Positions 8,868 through 18,421 of a stretch of DNA of 49,622 bases are shown here, piece by piece. Each line of letters begins with the position of its first letter. Position 1 is the stretch's first letter. Origin of the DNA: Oxalobacteraceae bacterium (lineage in GTDB: Bacteria; Pseudomonadota; Gammaproteobacteria; Burkholderiales; Burkholderiaceae_D); contig CANHZI010000009.1 in assembly GCA_947464955.1 (NCBI GenBank), forward strand, positions 1 through 49,622, written 5' to 3'. The notes below the pieces were generated by a model, which saw nothing but the letters and a program-made list of their open reading frames with translations, searched no databases and was not told the DNA's origin. The translations under genes and the position numbers were made by a program.

Positions 8868-10826
8868 TCAGGGTTTACTCAGCTTGGGCGCAAAGATATC
8901 AATCGTCTGCTGACGTCCTCTTACCGTTGCTCTTCCAAGATAGAGTAACTTACTTTGATCGAGTTGAATTGCACAATTTGGACCAATCAAAATATCTTGA
9001 TCATATTGAACTGACAAACCCTCAATTCGACTGGCCAAGACCACGGTTTCACCGAGGGCCGTATAAGTACGGCGATGAGCAGACCCGAAGTGCCCAACTA
9101 ACGTAGTACCCGATTCAAGGCCAATTCCTATCGTTACTGGATCAACACCCAAAGTTCGACAGAAATCAGCCAAGCCAGCAATGCGCTCGACCATTTCTAG
9201 GGCCGCTTGAAAAGCATGATCAGCATGATCAGGATCATCATCAGGGGCATTCCAAAACGCCATTACTGCATCACCAATAAACTTATCAATGGTGCCGCCA
9301 TGATTGACGACCGAAATCGCCATTTCTGTGAACACTCTGTGCATCAAAGCGGCGACCAACTCAGGACTACATTTCTCGACCAAACCCGTGAACCCGCGAA
9401 TATCGGCAAATAAAACCGTCATCTCTCTACGGGTGGCGTCAATGCTATTCTCGGCAATTTGTTGACCACGCCCCTGATCACTCAAGCGATGCGCGACTTG
9501 CTTAGGCAAGTAAGTGGACAATAAGTTGAAAATACTGATCTTCTGTTTATTTGTACTGTAATACTCAGCCAAAATACAGAAGAACACCGCCATCGGTGGA
9601 AACAAAAAGAAAGGCACCAGTGGCAACATGATTTCATGCGCCATATACAGATACATCAGCAAACTTGCGCAACCAAACCAACTGAGTGCCATCCACATCG
9701 GATAAACAAAAGCGGAAGCAAGTGGGCTCTGAATTTTTCGGATCGCCCATCTCAAGAAAGCAGCGAGCGCAAGCAAAATAAAGAAGACCAAGACTTCGCT
9801 AATTCTGGGCTGATAAACGAAATTACCTTCAAACAAAGCCGAAAGAACCTCGGCATGAGGCTCTAGTCCGGCAGCCTCCGAGCGAACTGGCGTCGAAACC
9901 ACGTCTCCCATGCCTAGTGCAGTCGAACCCAATAAGACAATCGAACCGCGCAAAATATCGGCATTCGCTCGCCGCATCAGAACATCGGTCGCTGAGACTG
10001 CCACCCAATCTCTAAACTGGTGACGATATGGAACCACGATTGCGCCATCACTATCGAGCGGAATGCTAGACACAGTATCCCCAGCCTCATCCTTGATGAC
10101 GAGCTCCCAATGCGCCGCCAGGATCGACGATGGTTTTTGTAATTCAAAACGTGGGTTCTGCAGCAAGCTTGCGAATGCCACTATCTCCAGCAAAGGTCGG
10201 CATTCCGTCGGCTTTTTCGAATGACAAATAACAGGTGGTAGATGTCGAATCGTGCCGTCACTATCAAAAATAGGGGTAATGTGGCCAATTTGCTGAGGCA
10301 TGATCAAGGCATGGTTTGCCTTCGATGGCACACCTAAGAAAACCGGCGCGTTGACCTTATTTGTCGCCAACATCGTAGCAGGCAAACCTGTGTCAATCGC
10401 CGGTAACTCACGCTTCAACAGGTCATAGACCACAGCGCCAGTTACCAGAGGTTTACGCATTTGCTTCGCAAGCTGTACATCATCGGCTCGTGCTTCTGGA
10501 AAAACAATATCCAAAGCTGCTGAAGAAACCTGATATTCGTCGGTCAAAATGCGCAGCAGCTCAGAAACCTTTTCACGCCGCCAAGGCCACGGGCCTTGCT
10601 CGGCGAAGGTCTTCTCATCAATATCAATAATGACGAAGCGACGCTCGTAAGGATCGAGTTTATTTCTCTCAAGATACCAATGATTTAAACGTATCGACAG
10701 CCGTGTACGCCAATCATTGAGTGTGTGATCGATGGGCGCAACAAATTCTCGCGAGACATGTGAGGCAAAAAGTGAAACCAAGATTGCCAGCAACAATGAG
10801 AAAATTTGAATTCGTTTTTGCCGCAT
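8868..10826 (-). CDS. CHASE2-domain class III adenylate/guanylate cyclase
   Basis: 652 residues. A membrane segment (7-24) precedes a periplasmic CHASE2 sensor (about 30-335; RRFVIIDIDEKT, GPWPWRR). Membrane helices follow at about 343-422, then a class III cyclase domain (about 465-645). Metal-binding Asp residues are D475 (FADIRGFT) and D519 (FIGDAVMAFW). The base-selecting positions are K515 and T588, which favour ATP. The transition-state Arg is R600, but the partner Asn is replaced by Val596 (GETVVLASR), which may lower activity. The start has no visible Shine-Dalgarno, and an intrinsic terminator ends only 17 bp upstream. The context of FecR, TPR-barrel and adhesin genes with a CRP-like gene nearby suggests a cAMP signal from the envelope. 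Confidence 0.93.
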   Translation of the reverse strand: MRQKRIQIFSLLLAILVSLFASHVSREFVAPIDHTLNDWRTRLSIRLNHWYLERNKLDPYERRFVIIDIDEKTFAEQGPWPWRREKVSELLRILTDEYQVSSAALDIVFPEARADDVQLAKQMRKPLVTGAVVYDLLKRELPAIDTGLPATMLATNKVNAPVFLGVPSKANHALIMPQQIGHITPIFDSDGTIRHLPPVICHSKKPTECRPLLEIVAFASLLQNPRFELQKPSSILAAHWELVIKDEAGDTVSSIPLDSDGAIVVPYRHQFRDWVAVSATDVLMRRANADILRGSIVLLGSTALGMGDVVSTPVRSEAAGLEPHAEVLSALFEGNFVYQPRISEVLVFFILLALAAFLRWAIRKIQSPLASAFVYPMWMALSWFGCASLLMYLYMAHEIMLPLVPFFLFPPMAVFFCILAEYYSTNKQKISIFNLLSTYLPKQVAHRLSDQGRGQQIAENSIDATRREMTVLFADIRGFTGLVEKCSPELVAALMHRVFTEMAISVVNHGGTIDKFIGDAVMAFWNAPDDDPDHADHAFQAALEMVERIAGLADFCRTLGVDPVTIGIGLESGTTLVGHFGSAHRRTYTALGETVVLASRIEGLSVQYDQDILIGPNCAIQLDQSKLLYLGRATVRGRQQTIDIFAPKLSKP

Positions 10827-10842
10827 GTATTAGTTTAGGATA

Positions 10843-10873
10843 AAAAAAATCAGGATGTTATCCTGATTTTTTT
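10843..10873 (-). terminator. Intrinsic terminator between the FecR gene and the cyclase gene
   Basis: Perfect hairpin: A7T-CAGGAT, loop GTT, ATCCTG-AT7, with T-runs on either strand. It follows the FecR gene (stop at 10921) and ends only 17 bp before the cyclase ATG. It could separate the two genes or act as a read-through control point. Confidence 0.85.
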
Positions 10874-10920
10874 GTTCTTCGGACCAATTAGAATTGGTGT
10901 GCAATCAATCCCGCGTGCTA

Positions 10921-12267
10921 TTACTTAGTAATCCAACGAGTTGCACCAATCACTGAACCATTAGCCAAAGTACGTTGGAATAAGTAACCCGCTTGATCGC
11001 CATTGGTCGACAAAGTGCCCGCCAATACCGTATCCGGCGAATTCGTTTCGCTCATGAAGATACCTTGGAAGGACACAGCACCTGCAGAACGAATCTCGGT
11101 CGCCGAAATACCTTTTGCATTCACCGTTAAAGCCGTCTCGTAGCGACGATTCCCAAAGTCAACTGTCAGACTTGGGTCTGTAATTGCGGCAGTAGTCATT
11201 GTCTTATCTGCAGCGACAAAGTAGGACTCAGAATCAGCCAACTTAAACTTTGCAACGCCACTATTTGGCACAAATGCTTCACCTTTTTCACGCAACATAC
11301 CAAACATGACATTCGACATTGTGATTTCTCTGTCACCATTCAATACCGAATAAATACTTGGTGTTTCATTAGGATTGTTTGCTTCCCAACGTCCCCACCA
11401 GATCTTCGCTGCAACTACCGGTTCTGGCTTTGTCTCAGCTGGTTTTTGCTCAACTGGCTTTTGAGTCGCAAAATTATCAATCTGATTTTTTGCAGTAGCC
11501 GTTGCCACCGCTTGGTTAACTTCTTGGTTCGTTGGGCCAGTCAATGCCACAGGCTTAGGACCGCGATCAACGATAGGCTCTTCTGGACGAGGTGGCGCGA
11601 CTAAATTTGGAGAGCTCAAGGATTTCTCAGCAGGCACCAGAATTGGGGCTTCTTTACGATTACGCAATTCCAGATAAGCATCACGCATTGCTGCAGTCAA
11701 AACACGGGCAGTCGCTGTATTGCATGGGCCAAATGAAGCCGATGTACATTCTTCGTTGATAGGACTCATGACGATCGCACCGCTTTGTACCACTACACGT
11801 GTTACATCGCTTTCAGCATGTACAACGAAATCTGTGCCACGGATACCGATCGCAGCCAATGGCGTATTTAAGCGATACACCTCTTTTGCAGCCTCACCAG
11901 CTTTACCAGTGATACTACGTGCAGTGCCTTGCTCAAGCACGAACTTGATACGACTATTTTTTGGGTTCGAAGTATCGTAGCGATACTCTTCAATACGGAA
12001 CTTTGATGCGGGACGAATACTAACGAAGGCGCCGTCGATCATTTTCAAATGGACGTGACCATTCACACCTGTTTCAATGATTTGGCCTGCATTGATTTTG
12101 TCACCCTTAGCCAAGCCATGAGCAGCATTAGCCCCCTGTTTGGCGACTGACTCACCAATCACGAAGGACACTGTACCAATCGGCTCTTGTGCTGAGGCGA
12201 AAAAAGACCAGAGGCATAAAACCCCAGTTGCCACAATACGCTTGCCATGTAAGAAAAATCTGCTCAT
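10921..12267 (-). CDS. FecR-domain periplasmic protein
   Basis: 448 residues from the ATG at 12267. An in-frame ATG at 12279 has AGG immediately next to it, too close for a Shine-Dalgarno. A signal peptide ends near SAQ-EP. The FecR domain follows (about 35-170 in the longer form), with HLKMIDGAFVSIRP and the typical TPLAAIGIRGTDFVV. Then comes a Pro/Lys-rich linker and a C-terminal beta-rich region of unknown function. Classical FecR proteins relay outer-membrane signals to a sigma factor. Here no sigma factor is adjacent; a CHASE2 cyclase follows instead, so it probably belongs to the FecR/CHASE2 type of envelope sensor. Its own terminator at 10843-10873 suggests at least partly separate transcription. 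Confidence 0.85.
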   Translation of the reverse strand: MSRFFLHGKRIVATGVLCLWSFFASAQEPIGTVSFVIGESVAKQGANAAHGLAKGDKINAGQIIETGVNGHVHLKMIDGAFVSIRPASKFRIEEYRYDTSNPKNSRIKFVLEQGTARSITGKAGEAAKEVYRLNTPLAAIGIRGTDFVVHAESDVTRVVVQSGAIVMSPINEECTSASFGPCNTATARVLTAAMRDAYLELRNRKEAPILVPAEKSLSSPNLVAPPRPEEPIVDRGPKPVALTGPTNQEVNQAVATATAKNQIDNFATQKPVEQKPAETKPEPVVAAKIWWGRWEANNPNETPSIYSVLNGDREITMSNVMFGMLREKGEAFVPNSGVAKFKLADSESYFVAADKTMTTAAITDPSLTVDFGNRRYETALTVNAKGISATEIRSAGAVSFQGIFMSETNSPDTVLAGTLSTNGDQAGYLFQRTLANGSVIGATRWITK

Positions 12268-12403
12268 AACCCCAAACATCCTGTAAAACAGCTAAAATTG
12301 CTGTTACCTTCTAAATTCAAATACCACATAATTGTTTACTGTACACCTGATTTTACCTTATTTCAGGTAGCATGTTGTTTTTAAGGGGGTTTTTACAAAA
12401 TTT

Positions 12404-12419
12404 ATTGAGATTCATCACC
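12404..12419 (+). promoter_or_regulatory. Degenerate CRP-like site before the CRP-family gene
   Basis: ATTGAGATTCATCACC has TGA-N6-TCAC in CRP spacing (three of five and four of five half-site matches). It is centred 60 bp before the regulator ATG and overlaps a possible -35 (TTGAGA, 12405-12410) of a promoter with CATAAT at 12430-12435. Autoregulation is possible. The match is weak. Confidence 0.3.
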
Positions 12420-12470
12420 TTAATGACAACATAATTCTTGATTGAAATTCAAAGGTAGTTCAAAAGATTC

Positions 12471-13172
12471 ATGCCCATCGCGATAGAAGTTGCAGCCAAC
12501 ATTCCGCTTTTCAAAGATTTCGACGAAGCATCTCTTGCCAAAGTGGCAGGACTGATGTCCAGTAGAACTTACCTCAGCCATGACATCGTCATGCGCAAAG
12601 GTGAGACTGCGGAAAGCCTTGCTTTCTTGCTTAACGGCAAGCTGCAGGTCGTCGATCTCAGCGAAGAAGGACGTGAAATCGGTATTCACTTTATTCTGCC
12701 TGGCGCCTATTTCGGCGAACTCTCAGTCATTGATGGGCAACCTCGCTCCGCGTCTGTTGTTTCAGTAAAACTTTCCGAAGTAGCCTTTTTGCCAAGTTCG
12801 CACGCAAGAGAGTTAATTTTTCATCACCCTCTTGTTGCCAAAAGACTCATGACGCACTTCGCGCAAATCGTTCGGGCAGCATCCAGCCAACGTACCCTGC
12901 TAAGTATTCCAAACGCTTTCCAACGTGTTTTTGCGCAATTGCAAACCTTCGTCAAAGAATCGAAAGATGGTCAGGTCATCGAAGGATTGCCGAAGCAGCA
13001 CGAAATCGCGATCATGGTCAACACTAGCCGTGAAACTGTTTCTCGCGCGATTCATACTTTAATGAAACTCAACATCGTGGAAAAACAAGGCACTATCCTC
13101 GTGGTCAAACAACCAGAGCAACTTAAACATGTTGCGACCGTTGGTGTCGATGAAAGCGCCACCAAAAAATAG
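12471..13172 (+). CDS. CRP/FNR-family transcriptional regulator
   Basis: 233 residues. The N-terminal cyclic-nucleotide domain (about 10-125) has the phosphate-binding cassette FGELSVIDGQPRSASVV. E83, R92 and S93 match the cAMP-binding Glu72, Arg82 and Ser83 of E. coli CRP. After the dimerisation helix (about 120-145), the winged helix-turn-helix (about 165-205) carries the recognition helix SRETVSR (186-192), nearly identical to CRP SRETVGR; R187, E188 and R192 are the residues that read TGTGA. No FNR-type cysteine cluster is present. It is divergent from the FecR-cyclase genes. Predicted sites occur before the adhesin gene and gmd. Cyclic-nucleotide dependence and targets are inferred. Confidence 0.92.
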   Translation: MPIAIEVAANIPLFKDFDEASLAKVAGLMSSRTYLSHDIVMRKGETAESLAFLLNGKLQVVDLSEEGREIGIHFILPGAYFGELSVIDGQPRSASVVSVKLSEVAFLPSSHARELIFHHPLVAKRLMTHFAQIVRAASSQRTLLSIPNAFQRVFAQLQTFVKESKDGQVIEGLPKQHEIAIMVNTSRETVSRAIHTLMKLNIVEKQGTILVVKQPEQLKHVATVGVDESATKK

Positions 13173-13181
13173 TTTTTGGTG
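13160..13181. terminator. Hairpin over the stop codon of the CRP-like gene
   Basis: CACCAAAAA, loop ATAG, TTTTTGGTG: a 9-bp AT-rich stem that includes the TAG stop at 13170-13172, between convergent genes. There is no following T-run, so termination is uncertain. Confidence 0.4.
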
Positions 13182-13232
13182 CTCGCTTTCACGACTACTT
13201 CCTGACACCCCGATCTGCTCAATAAGTTATGC

Positions 13233-16200
13233 CTAGTTTGAGTCGATCAAGGCTCGATTTGCATCTGCATCGATAATATTTAAAAGACGCGTTGATAGGC
13301 GTGTCCAATCGCGCTCATTAAACCAATCTCTCGCACTCTGATGCAGTTCCGTGCTTTCGCTTTGTTGCTTGAGTAAGCGTGCAATACCATCAGCAATCGA
13401 AACGCTATCAAGACCATCCAATACATGAACCGCTTCCCGCACATCGTCAAAAATGTCGAGCGGCGTAACCGCAACTGGTCTTCCCGAAGCCAAACCAACA
13501 CGGACTGCAGCGCTCGAAGATTCTTGAGTCTTTTGATACGGGAATACAATCAGATCAGCATTACGCAACAAGCTCAGGGTCTCTTCATCACTCAAAAATT
13601 CAGTAATGAATTTCACTTTCTTTGCCAGACCTAAGCGCGAGATCAGCTCGTCACAACGCTTATACTCTTCCTCCGATATGGGATTTGGATACAGCGAATT
13701 GAGCAACAATAATTGATAGTCTTCCTGAGCATGATCTAGACGCGCAAAGGCTTCGATCAAGCTCCCTATGCCCTTATGGGGCAGTAAGAATCCATAAGAT
13801 GCAATCGTCTTCTTATTTGCAAATGCTTTGAGTTTTTCAACTTGATTCAATTTTGGCGCAGCAACACCATGAGGGAAATACACGACATTATCAAGCAAGC
13901 CCCATCCCTTAAGTCGATTCACATCTTCGACACTATGAACGAATAGGCCCGCTGTCAGAGACAAATGATCGCGAATGGTTTCTAGAGATACTTCAAGTCC
14001 ATCAATTTTTACGTTTGCTGTCGAATGGAAAAATACGTAAACTTTGATATCGTTAGCATGAAGTTGCTCCAAGAAAGAGCGTAAATTTTCCAAGGACGCG
14101 AAACCAAAGTTGTACTGCAGCACCACGGCTTTAATGCCGTTTTCAACAATGTGTTGGAAGGCGTATTCAAAATTTTCTTCTTGTTCGGCGTTCCAACAAC
14201 GGAGCACGTTGGACTGATCAACATCCATTCTTTCAGGGATATGATTCGCCAAAATCATGAGCCGATCTTGCGGCAACGCTTGTGTCAAGAAATGCGAATA
14301 ATTTGCGATGCCACAGCGCGCATTCCAAGTTGAAATCCAAGCGATCTTTGGCAATTGGCTAAGTGACTTTTTCTGTTGCGCCAAGCTCACCGCAGAGATC
14401 AATTTCTGTGCCGTTTTCTGCCATGTAAAATGAAGTTCAACATTATTTTTGGCAGCATCCAATTTGTGTTTGTAGCTAGCGCGATTGCTCAAATATACTT
14501 GCTTCAGCTTAGCTGACAAATCATCGAGATCAGGCTCAGCCCACAAGGAATGCGTTAAGCCTAGATGGGTATCTGCCTTAACGAATTTGTAGTCGCACAG
14601 CCATGCGGTTTGCTCATTACAGAAATCAAGCTGACCGCCCCACGCTGTCGTAATCACCGGCAGTTGAAACAGCATTGCCTCCGCCATTGGCAAGCCGAAA
14701 CCCTCTCCGCGACTCGGTGCAACAAAAGCATGCGAACGTTGGTACAAACTCAGCATGTTCTTTTGCGGCCAGTCTTCGTTGATTAAAACCACGTGCGGAA
14801 AATCAGGATTCGATTGACGGCGGGTCTCCAAAATCTCAGCCACTTTGTTATGCGGATTTGGAAAAGTCTTGATCAGTAAAGTTACCTCGTCCTTCGAGGT
14901 AAATGCTTGCTCATAAGCGCGCAACAATACATCAATACCCTTACGTGGAAAGCTGGAAGACACATGCAGAAAACAGAAGCCTCTCAGTTGACTCGCAAGG
15001 TCGGCCGGCAGTTCAACTGGAATATCGGCTTTGTTTTGTAGAAGATGATCAACACCCGCGCCTGTCACGACGATCGGCACGCGTACGCCATTGTCGCGCA
15101 GAATTTTCGCCACTGACTCTGATAAGACAGTCACCAGATCCAAACGTCGATTGAACTCATCCACATACTTGAGCGGAAAACCCGTTTCCTCCCACCCGTA
15201 CGAGTGCATCACCCTGAGACCGGCCGGCATATCATTTGCATACGGTGGATAGCAGAAACGTAAAGCGACATCAGGAATGCGATCTGAAGCAAGTTTAGCG
15301 GCCGCACTGGCATGCAATTTCGCCGTTAGCGGATCACTCTCCAGAAAGTCTGGGTTTGGCGCAAAATCACCGGCACCTTCATGTGAACGCAAGACGACGT
15401 CAATCCCCTCATAATGCAAAGCACGCGCCAATTCGCGGTTCACGATCGCCAAACTATAGCTTGAGTCAAATGGCCCTTCCACTTGCCAAACTTCGGATGC
15501 CGCAGAAGCATTCTCTATTATGGGTGCCGGTGTGTCGATGTTAAGCTCAGCCAAATAATCTGCTAAACGCCGCTTGATCTGATCCTTCGAAAATTGCTGC
15601 AGCCTTTTTTTCTGAGCTGCCAATAAACTGCGGCGCAAACTGGACTCGGTCATCAGAGTCGAGATTCCAGCGGCAATATGGTAAGGGTGCCGATCAGCCT
15701 CGAACAACCACCCCGCACCACCGAGAGTATCGGCGACACTGCTGCTTTCCCGCGCCAACACAGGCAAACCACATTGCATCGCTTCAATCAATGGCATGCC
15801 AAAGCCTTCGTGTTTACTCAAACAAAGAAACACATCGGATTGACGATACAGCGCAAGCAAAGATTCATCGCTGAGCTTGCCGGTAAATTCAACTTGCTCA
15901 TCTAACCCCCAACGTTCAACTTCACGCCGCAAGAATTCTTCGTAGGCCCCGCTGGTAGTTTCACCCGCAAGTATCAAACGCACACGCTGACCGGAGATAC
16001 CTCGCAAATGTGCCAATACTTCGATCAATTCCGCTTGATTTTTGTTCTCGCAAATGCGGCCGACGAATAAGACATTAAAGCTATCTTGCAGATGTGCCCA
16101 CTGATTTGAAACTTCTGGTGAGAGCCGTGTCGCAACATGCTTTTCCAAATCCACCAACATGGGAATCGTGACAGGATTCAAGTACGCGTTGTGCTTGAGT

Positions 16201-16610
16201 TCGGCGGTATTCAGAGCGGAGTCTCCAATCGCCCCAATAAACTTCGTATTCCATTGTGCCAGTTGCTCACGCCCCAGCGCGGCATAATGCGCGATCTCAC
16301 TATTGGCAGGCAAGAGCTCAGGTGGCGTAATGTTGTGATACACCATTATTTTCGGATTCGGCAGCGCCCACAACCACTCTGTATCATCGTAACCCAAGCA
16401 ATGATGCACCAAAATTAAAGCCTCAGGGTCGGCCTTCAGTGCATTTGCTTCTTGAATCTCAGTGCTCAGTTCGGGCGCGATTGAAGTCGAATAAATGTCT
16501 GATACAAAACCCAGCTCACGCAAGATTTTTTGAGTATAGAAAAGACTGTTTGTCACGCCGCTGCCAATGCTAGTAGCGAAACTAAATTGATGAATTCTAG
16601 CGATGTTCAT
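13233..16610 (-). CDS. Triple-module GT4-type glycosyltransferase
   Basis: 1125 residues with three GT-B modules in tandem. Module 1 (about 1-365) has LFVGRICENKNQ and EGFGMPLIEAM (268-278). Module 2 (about 370-745) has HVSSSFPRKG and GEGFGLPMAEAM. Module 3 (about 750-1115) has PHKGIGSLIEAF and QESSSAAVRVGLASGRP, which lacks the second Glu of the usual EX7E motif. Such multi-module enzymes build polysaccharide repeats on the cytoplasmic face of the inner membrane. It lies 5 bp after the coiled-coil methyltransferase gene, so the two form an operon. With gmd and an Rmd-like gene nearby it may use GDP-D-rhamnose or GDP-mannose; linkage and sugar cannot be read from the sequence. Confidence 0.9.
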   Translation of the reverse strand: MNIARIHQFSFATSIGSGVTNSLFYTQKILRELGFVSDIYSTSIAPELSTEIQEANALKADPEALILVHHCLGYDDTEWLWALPNPKIMVYHNITPPELLPANSEIAHYAALGREQLAQWNTKFIGAIGDSALNTAELKHNAYLNPVTIPMLVDLEKHVATRLSPEVSNQWAHLQDSFNVLFVGRICENKNQAELIEVLAHLRGISGQRVRLILAGETTSGAYEEFLRREVERWGLDEQVEFTGKLSDESLLALYRQSDVFLCLSKHEGFGMPLIEAMQCGLPVLARESSSVADTLGGAGWLFEADRHPYHIAAGISTLMTESSLRRSLLAAQKKRLQQFSKDQIKRRLADYLAELNIDTPAPIIENASAASEVWQVEGPFDSSYSLAIVNRELARALHYEGIDVVLRSHEGAGDFAPNPDFLESDPLTAKLHASAAAKLASDRIPDVALRFCYPPYANDMPAGLRVMHSYGWEETGFPLKYVDEFNRRLDLVTVLSESVAKILRDNGVRVPIVVTGAGVDHLLQNKADIPVELPADLASQLRGFCFLHVSSSFPRKGIDVLLRAYEQAFTSKDEVTLLIKTFPNPHNKVAEILETRRQSNPDFPHVVLINEDWPQKNMLSLYQRSHAFVAPSRGEGFGLPMAEAMLFQLPVITTAWGGQLDFCNEQTAWLCDYKFVKADTHLGLTHSLWAEPDLDDLSAKLKQVYLSNRASYKHKLDAAKNNVELHFTWQKTAQKLISAVSLAQQKKSLSQLPKIAWISTWNARCGIANYSHFLTQALPQDRLMILANHIPERMDVDQSNVLRCWNAEQEENFEYAFQHIVENGIKAVVLQYNFGFASLENLRSFLEQLHANDIKVYVFFHSTANVKIDGLEVSLETIRDHLSLTAGLFVHSVEDVNRLKGWGLLDNVVYFPHGVAAPKLNQVEKLKAFANKKTIASYGFLLPHKGIGSLIEAFARLDHAQEDYQLLLLNSLYPNPISEEEYKRCDELISRLGLAKKVKFITEFLSDEETLSLLRNADLIVFPYQKTQESSSAAVRVGLASGRPVAVTPLDIFDDVREAVHVLDGLDSVSIADGIARLLKQQSESTELHQSARDWFNERDWTRLSTRLLNIIDADANRALIDSN

Positions 16611-16615
16611 TCTAC

Positions 16616-18100
16616 TTATTTTCTTGCAATCAGAGCGTAATCTTGAGGGCCGAAGAAGTATCGGTTAATAGCTTTGTCCGCATCCCCATTGCCGCCCATG
16701 TGATGATCTTCTGGATATGGATTCAAGCGCAAAATTTCAGCCTCGGAAAATCCACGTTGTTGTGCAATGAATTGCGCAACTGTTGGAACGATGGGATGCA
16801 AATGCGTTGGATCAAAATAGAAATTACATGCGCCAACCAATAAGTTCTCCGGATTTGGCGTTTCAAAAATAACTAGCCCGCCGGGTCGCAGGGCTTTCAA
16901 GGCTGCATCGAACAAAGCCAACATCACTTCAAATGGCAAGTGTTCAATCAAATGAAAACCCGTTACCGCAGCGATGCTTCCTGGTTCTTGTTGTTGCAAG
17001 AAGGTGATCGCGTCACCAGCCTTTGCTGCCAGCCCTTGCGCGATACAATCCTCAACCTTCGCTAAATTTAGGTCGATGCCTAGAGCGGGAATATTACTTT
17101 CGGCAAGCAATTCTAGCCACTCACCGCGCCCACATCCAACGTCGATGACTTGACTGCCCGATCCTATCTGCGCCGATTCTAAATAAGGGAGATAAACCTT
17201 GAGTCTGCGCTTAATTTCTTCTTTCGATCCACGGAAATTATTTTCAAACTCCTTAAAGAAATCATCGATCTTCAGTTCATCAGTCGCTTTCGACAAGGAA
17301 ACCGGTGCAATAGCCAAAGTTGCCGATGTTTGCCCTTGACCACCTGCTTGGATCTGCGCTTGTAGCATTGCGACTTGCGCCCGCAAAAGCTGATTTTCTT
17401 TCTCGGAGAATCGCAGTAATTGAGAAAACTGGCGCAACTTTCTTTCCGCCTCAATTTGTTCGAGCTTCATCAAACGATGGCCGATGTTGAGCATCTCCAA
17501 TGGATGTAAGCGAGCGCCTGCATTTATCTTTTCGACTTGTTGCAAACGTTGATCGAGCACATTCGCATTTGCATTCGTGTCTTCCACTAGGCGCTGTATC
17601 ACTGGCTCAATTTCGCCGATGCGCTGATTCACAATTTGATTAAGTTGGGCTAGTTGTGCACGAAGCGCATCGATAGACTTAATTTGCGCGCTTTCTATCG
17701 CATCTAGTCGCAATTCATGCTGCTGACGGGTCAGCGGCAACTGTATCAATTGAGTGATGACGGATACGCCATAACCTAACAGAGGTACCGCGCGTATTCT
17801 TTGTTTCAGGCTCAAGCCAGGCTTAAAAACAGCTGCAAACCGACGAGATAAATAAGACCCTTGTTCAAGTGAAACTGGCTGTGCAACAGGTTCCGCTGCT
17901 GGCGCGGTGACAAAGAAAGGACTTTCACCTGGAAATTGAGAATGCGCCTGACTCTGAATTATGGTCGGGGTCTCTTCCAAGAATCGATCTACGTTGGCGC
18001 TTGACGCATTGGAATCAGAACGTCGAACGGCATTCGCACGCTCAAGTAAACGTTGCTCGACTTGGTTCTTATCGAACTCTGAGGAAACTCTGTTATTCAT
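16616..18100 (-). CDS. Coiled-coil SAM-dependent methyltransferase, possible glycan chain-capping enzyme
   Basis: 494 residues from the ATG at 18100; a GTG at 18118 would add six. Neither start has a clear Shine-Dalgarno. The N-terminal third is Gln/Glu/Arg-rich. A long predicted coiled coil follows (about 135-260; many heptad-like QxxxL runs). A class I methyltransferase domain covers about 290-494, with motif I VIDVGCGRGEW, an acidic GIDLN and GFHLIEHLPFE. Within an ABC-transporter glycan locus this resembles in outline WbdD-type proteins, where a methyltransferase caps the chain end and a coiled coil sets its length, but no kinase domain is present. The capping role is inference. It is co-transcribed with the triple glycosyltransferase and divergent from manC. 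Confidence 0.85.
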   Translation of the reverse strand: MNNRVSSEFDKNQVEQRLLERANAVRRSDSNASSANVDRFLEETPTIIQSQAHSQFPGESPFFVTAPAAEPVAQPVSLEQGSYLSRRFAAVFKPGLSLKQRIRAVPLLGYGVSVITQLIQLPLTRQQHELRLDAIESAQIKSIDALRAQLAQLNQIVNQRIGEIEPVIQRLVEDTNANANVLDQRLQQVEKINAGARLHPLEMLNIGHRLMKLEQIEAERKLRQFSQLLRFSEKENQLLRAQVAMLQAQIQAGGQGQTSATLAIAPVSLSKATDELKIDDFFKEFENNFRGSKEEIKRRLKVYLPYLESAQIGSGSQVIDVGCGRGEWLELLAESNIPALGIDLNLAKVEDCIAQGLAAKAGDAITFLQQQEPGSIAAVTGFHLIEHLPFEVMLALFDAALKALRPGGLVIFETPNPENLLVGACNFYFDPTHLHPIVPTVAQFIAQQRGFSEAEILRLNPYPEDHHMGGNGDADKAINRYFFGPQDYALIARK

Positions 18101-18421
18101 AAAGTATTCAAATGCCACTTTCTTTAGGATGGCAGGATGCGAATTTGGCTTGCAATTTTGAACTCAAACATCAGACCGTCTACTTCGATCCACTTTTCGA
18201 GCAAGAATGTCGAAGTATAAAGGAAGTCGCACAAATTCCTTGCGATTCACACTGTTTTTTCAAATGAATACAATACTTATACAATGTTCGCGATTTCATA
18301 GAGGCATTCTACCTGTACAATAAACAACTTTTAGACAAGCAAGATCGAACGAGCCCAAGGCTGGCAAAAATACGATTTTGGTATTAATTGAGTAGGTGCA
18401 ATTCGAATCGAGGACGCCCTT
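18101..18421. promoter_or_regulatory. Divergent intergenic region between methyltransferase gene and manC
   Basis: No gene is credible in this AT-rich stretch of about 320 bp. On the plus strand a TATACAAT stretch at 18278-18285 could hold a -10 element for manC, and GAGGA about 8 nt before 18422 is a good Shine-Dalgarno. A single CRP-like half-site (TCACA near 18247) has no partner and is not called. Confidence 0.4.

Noticed and set aside
18239-18254. CRP-like half-site before manC
   Set aside because: Only one half (TCACA) matches; the other half does not fit.
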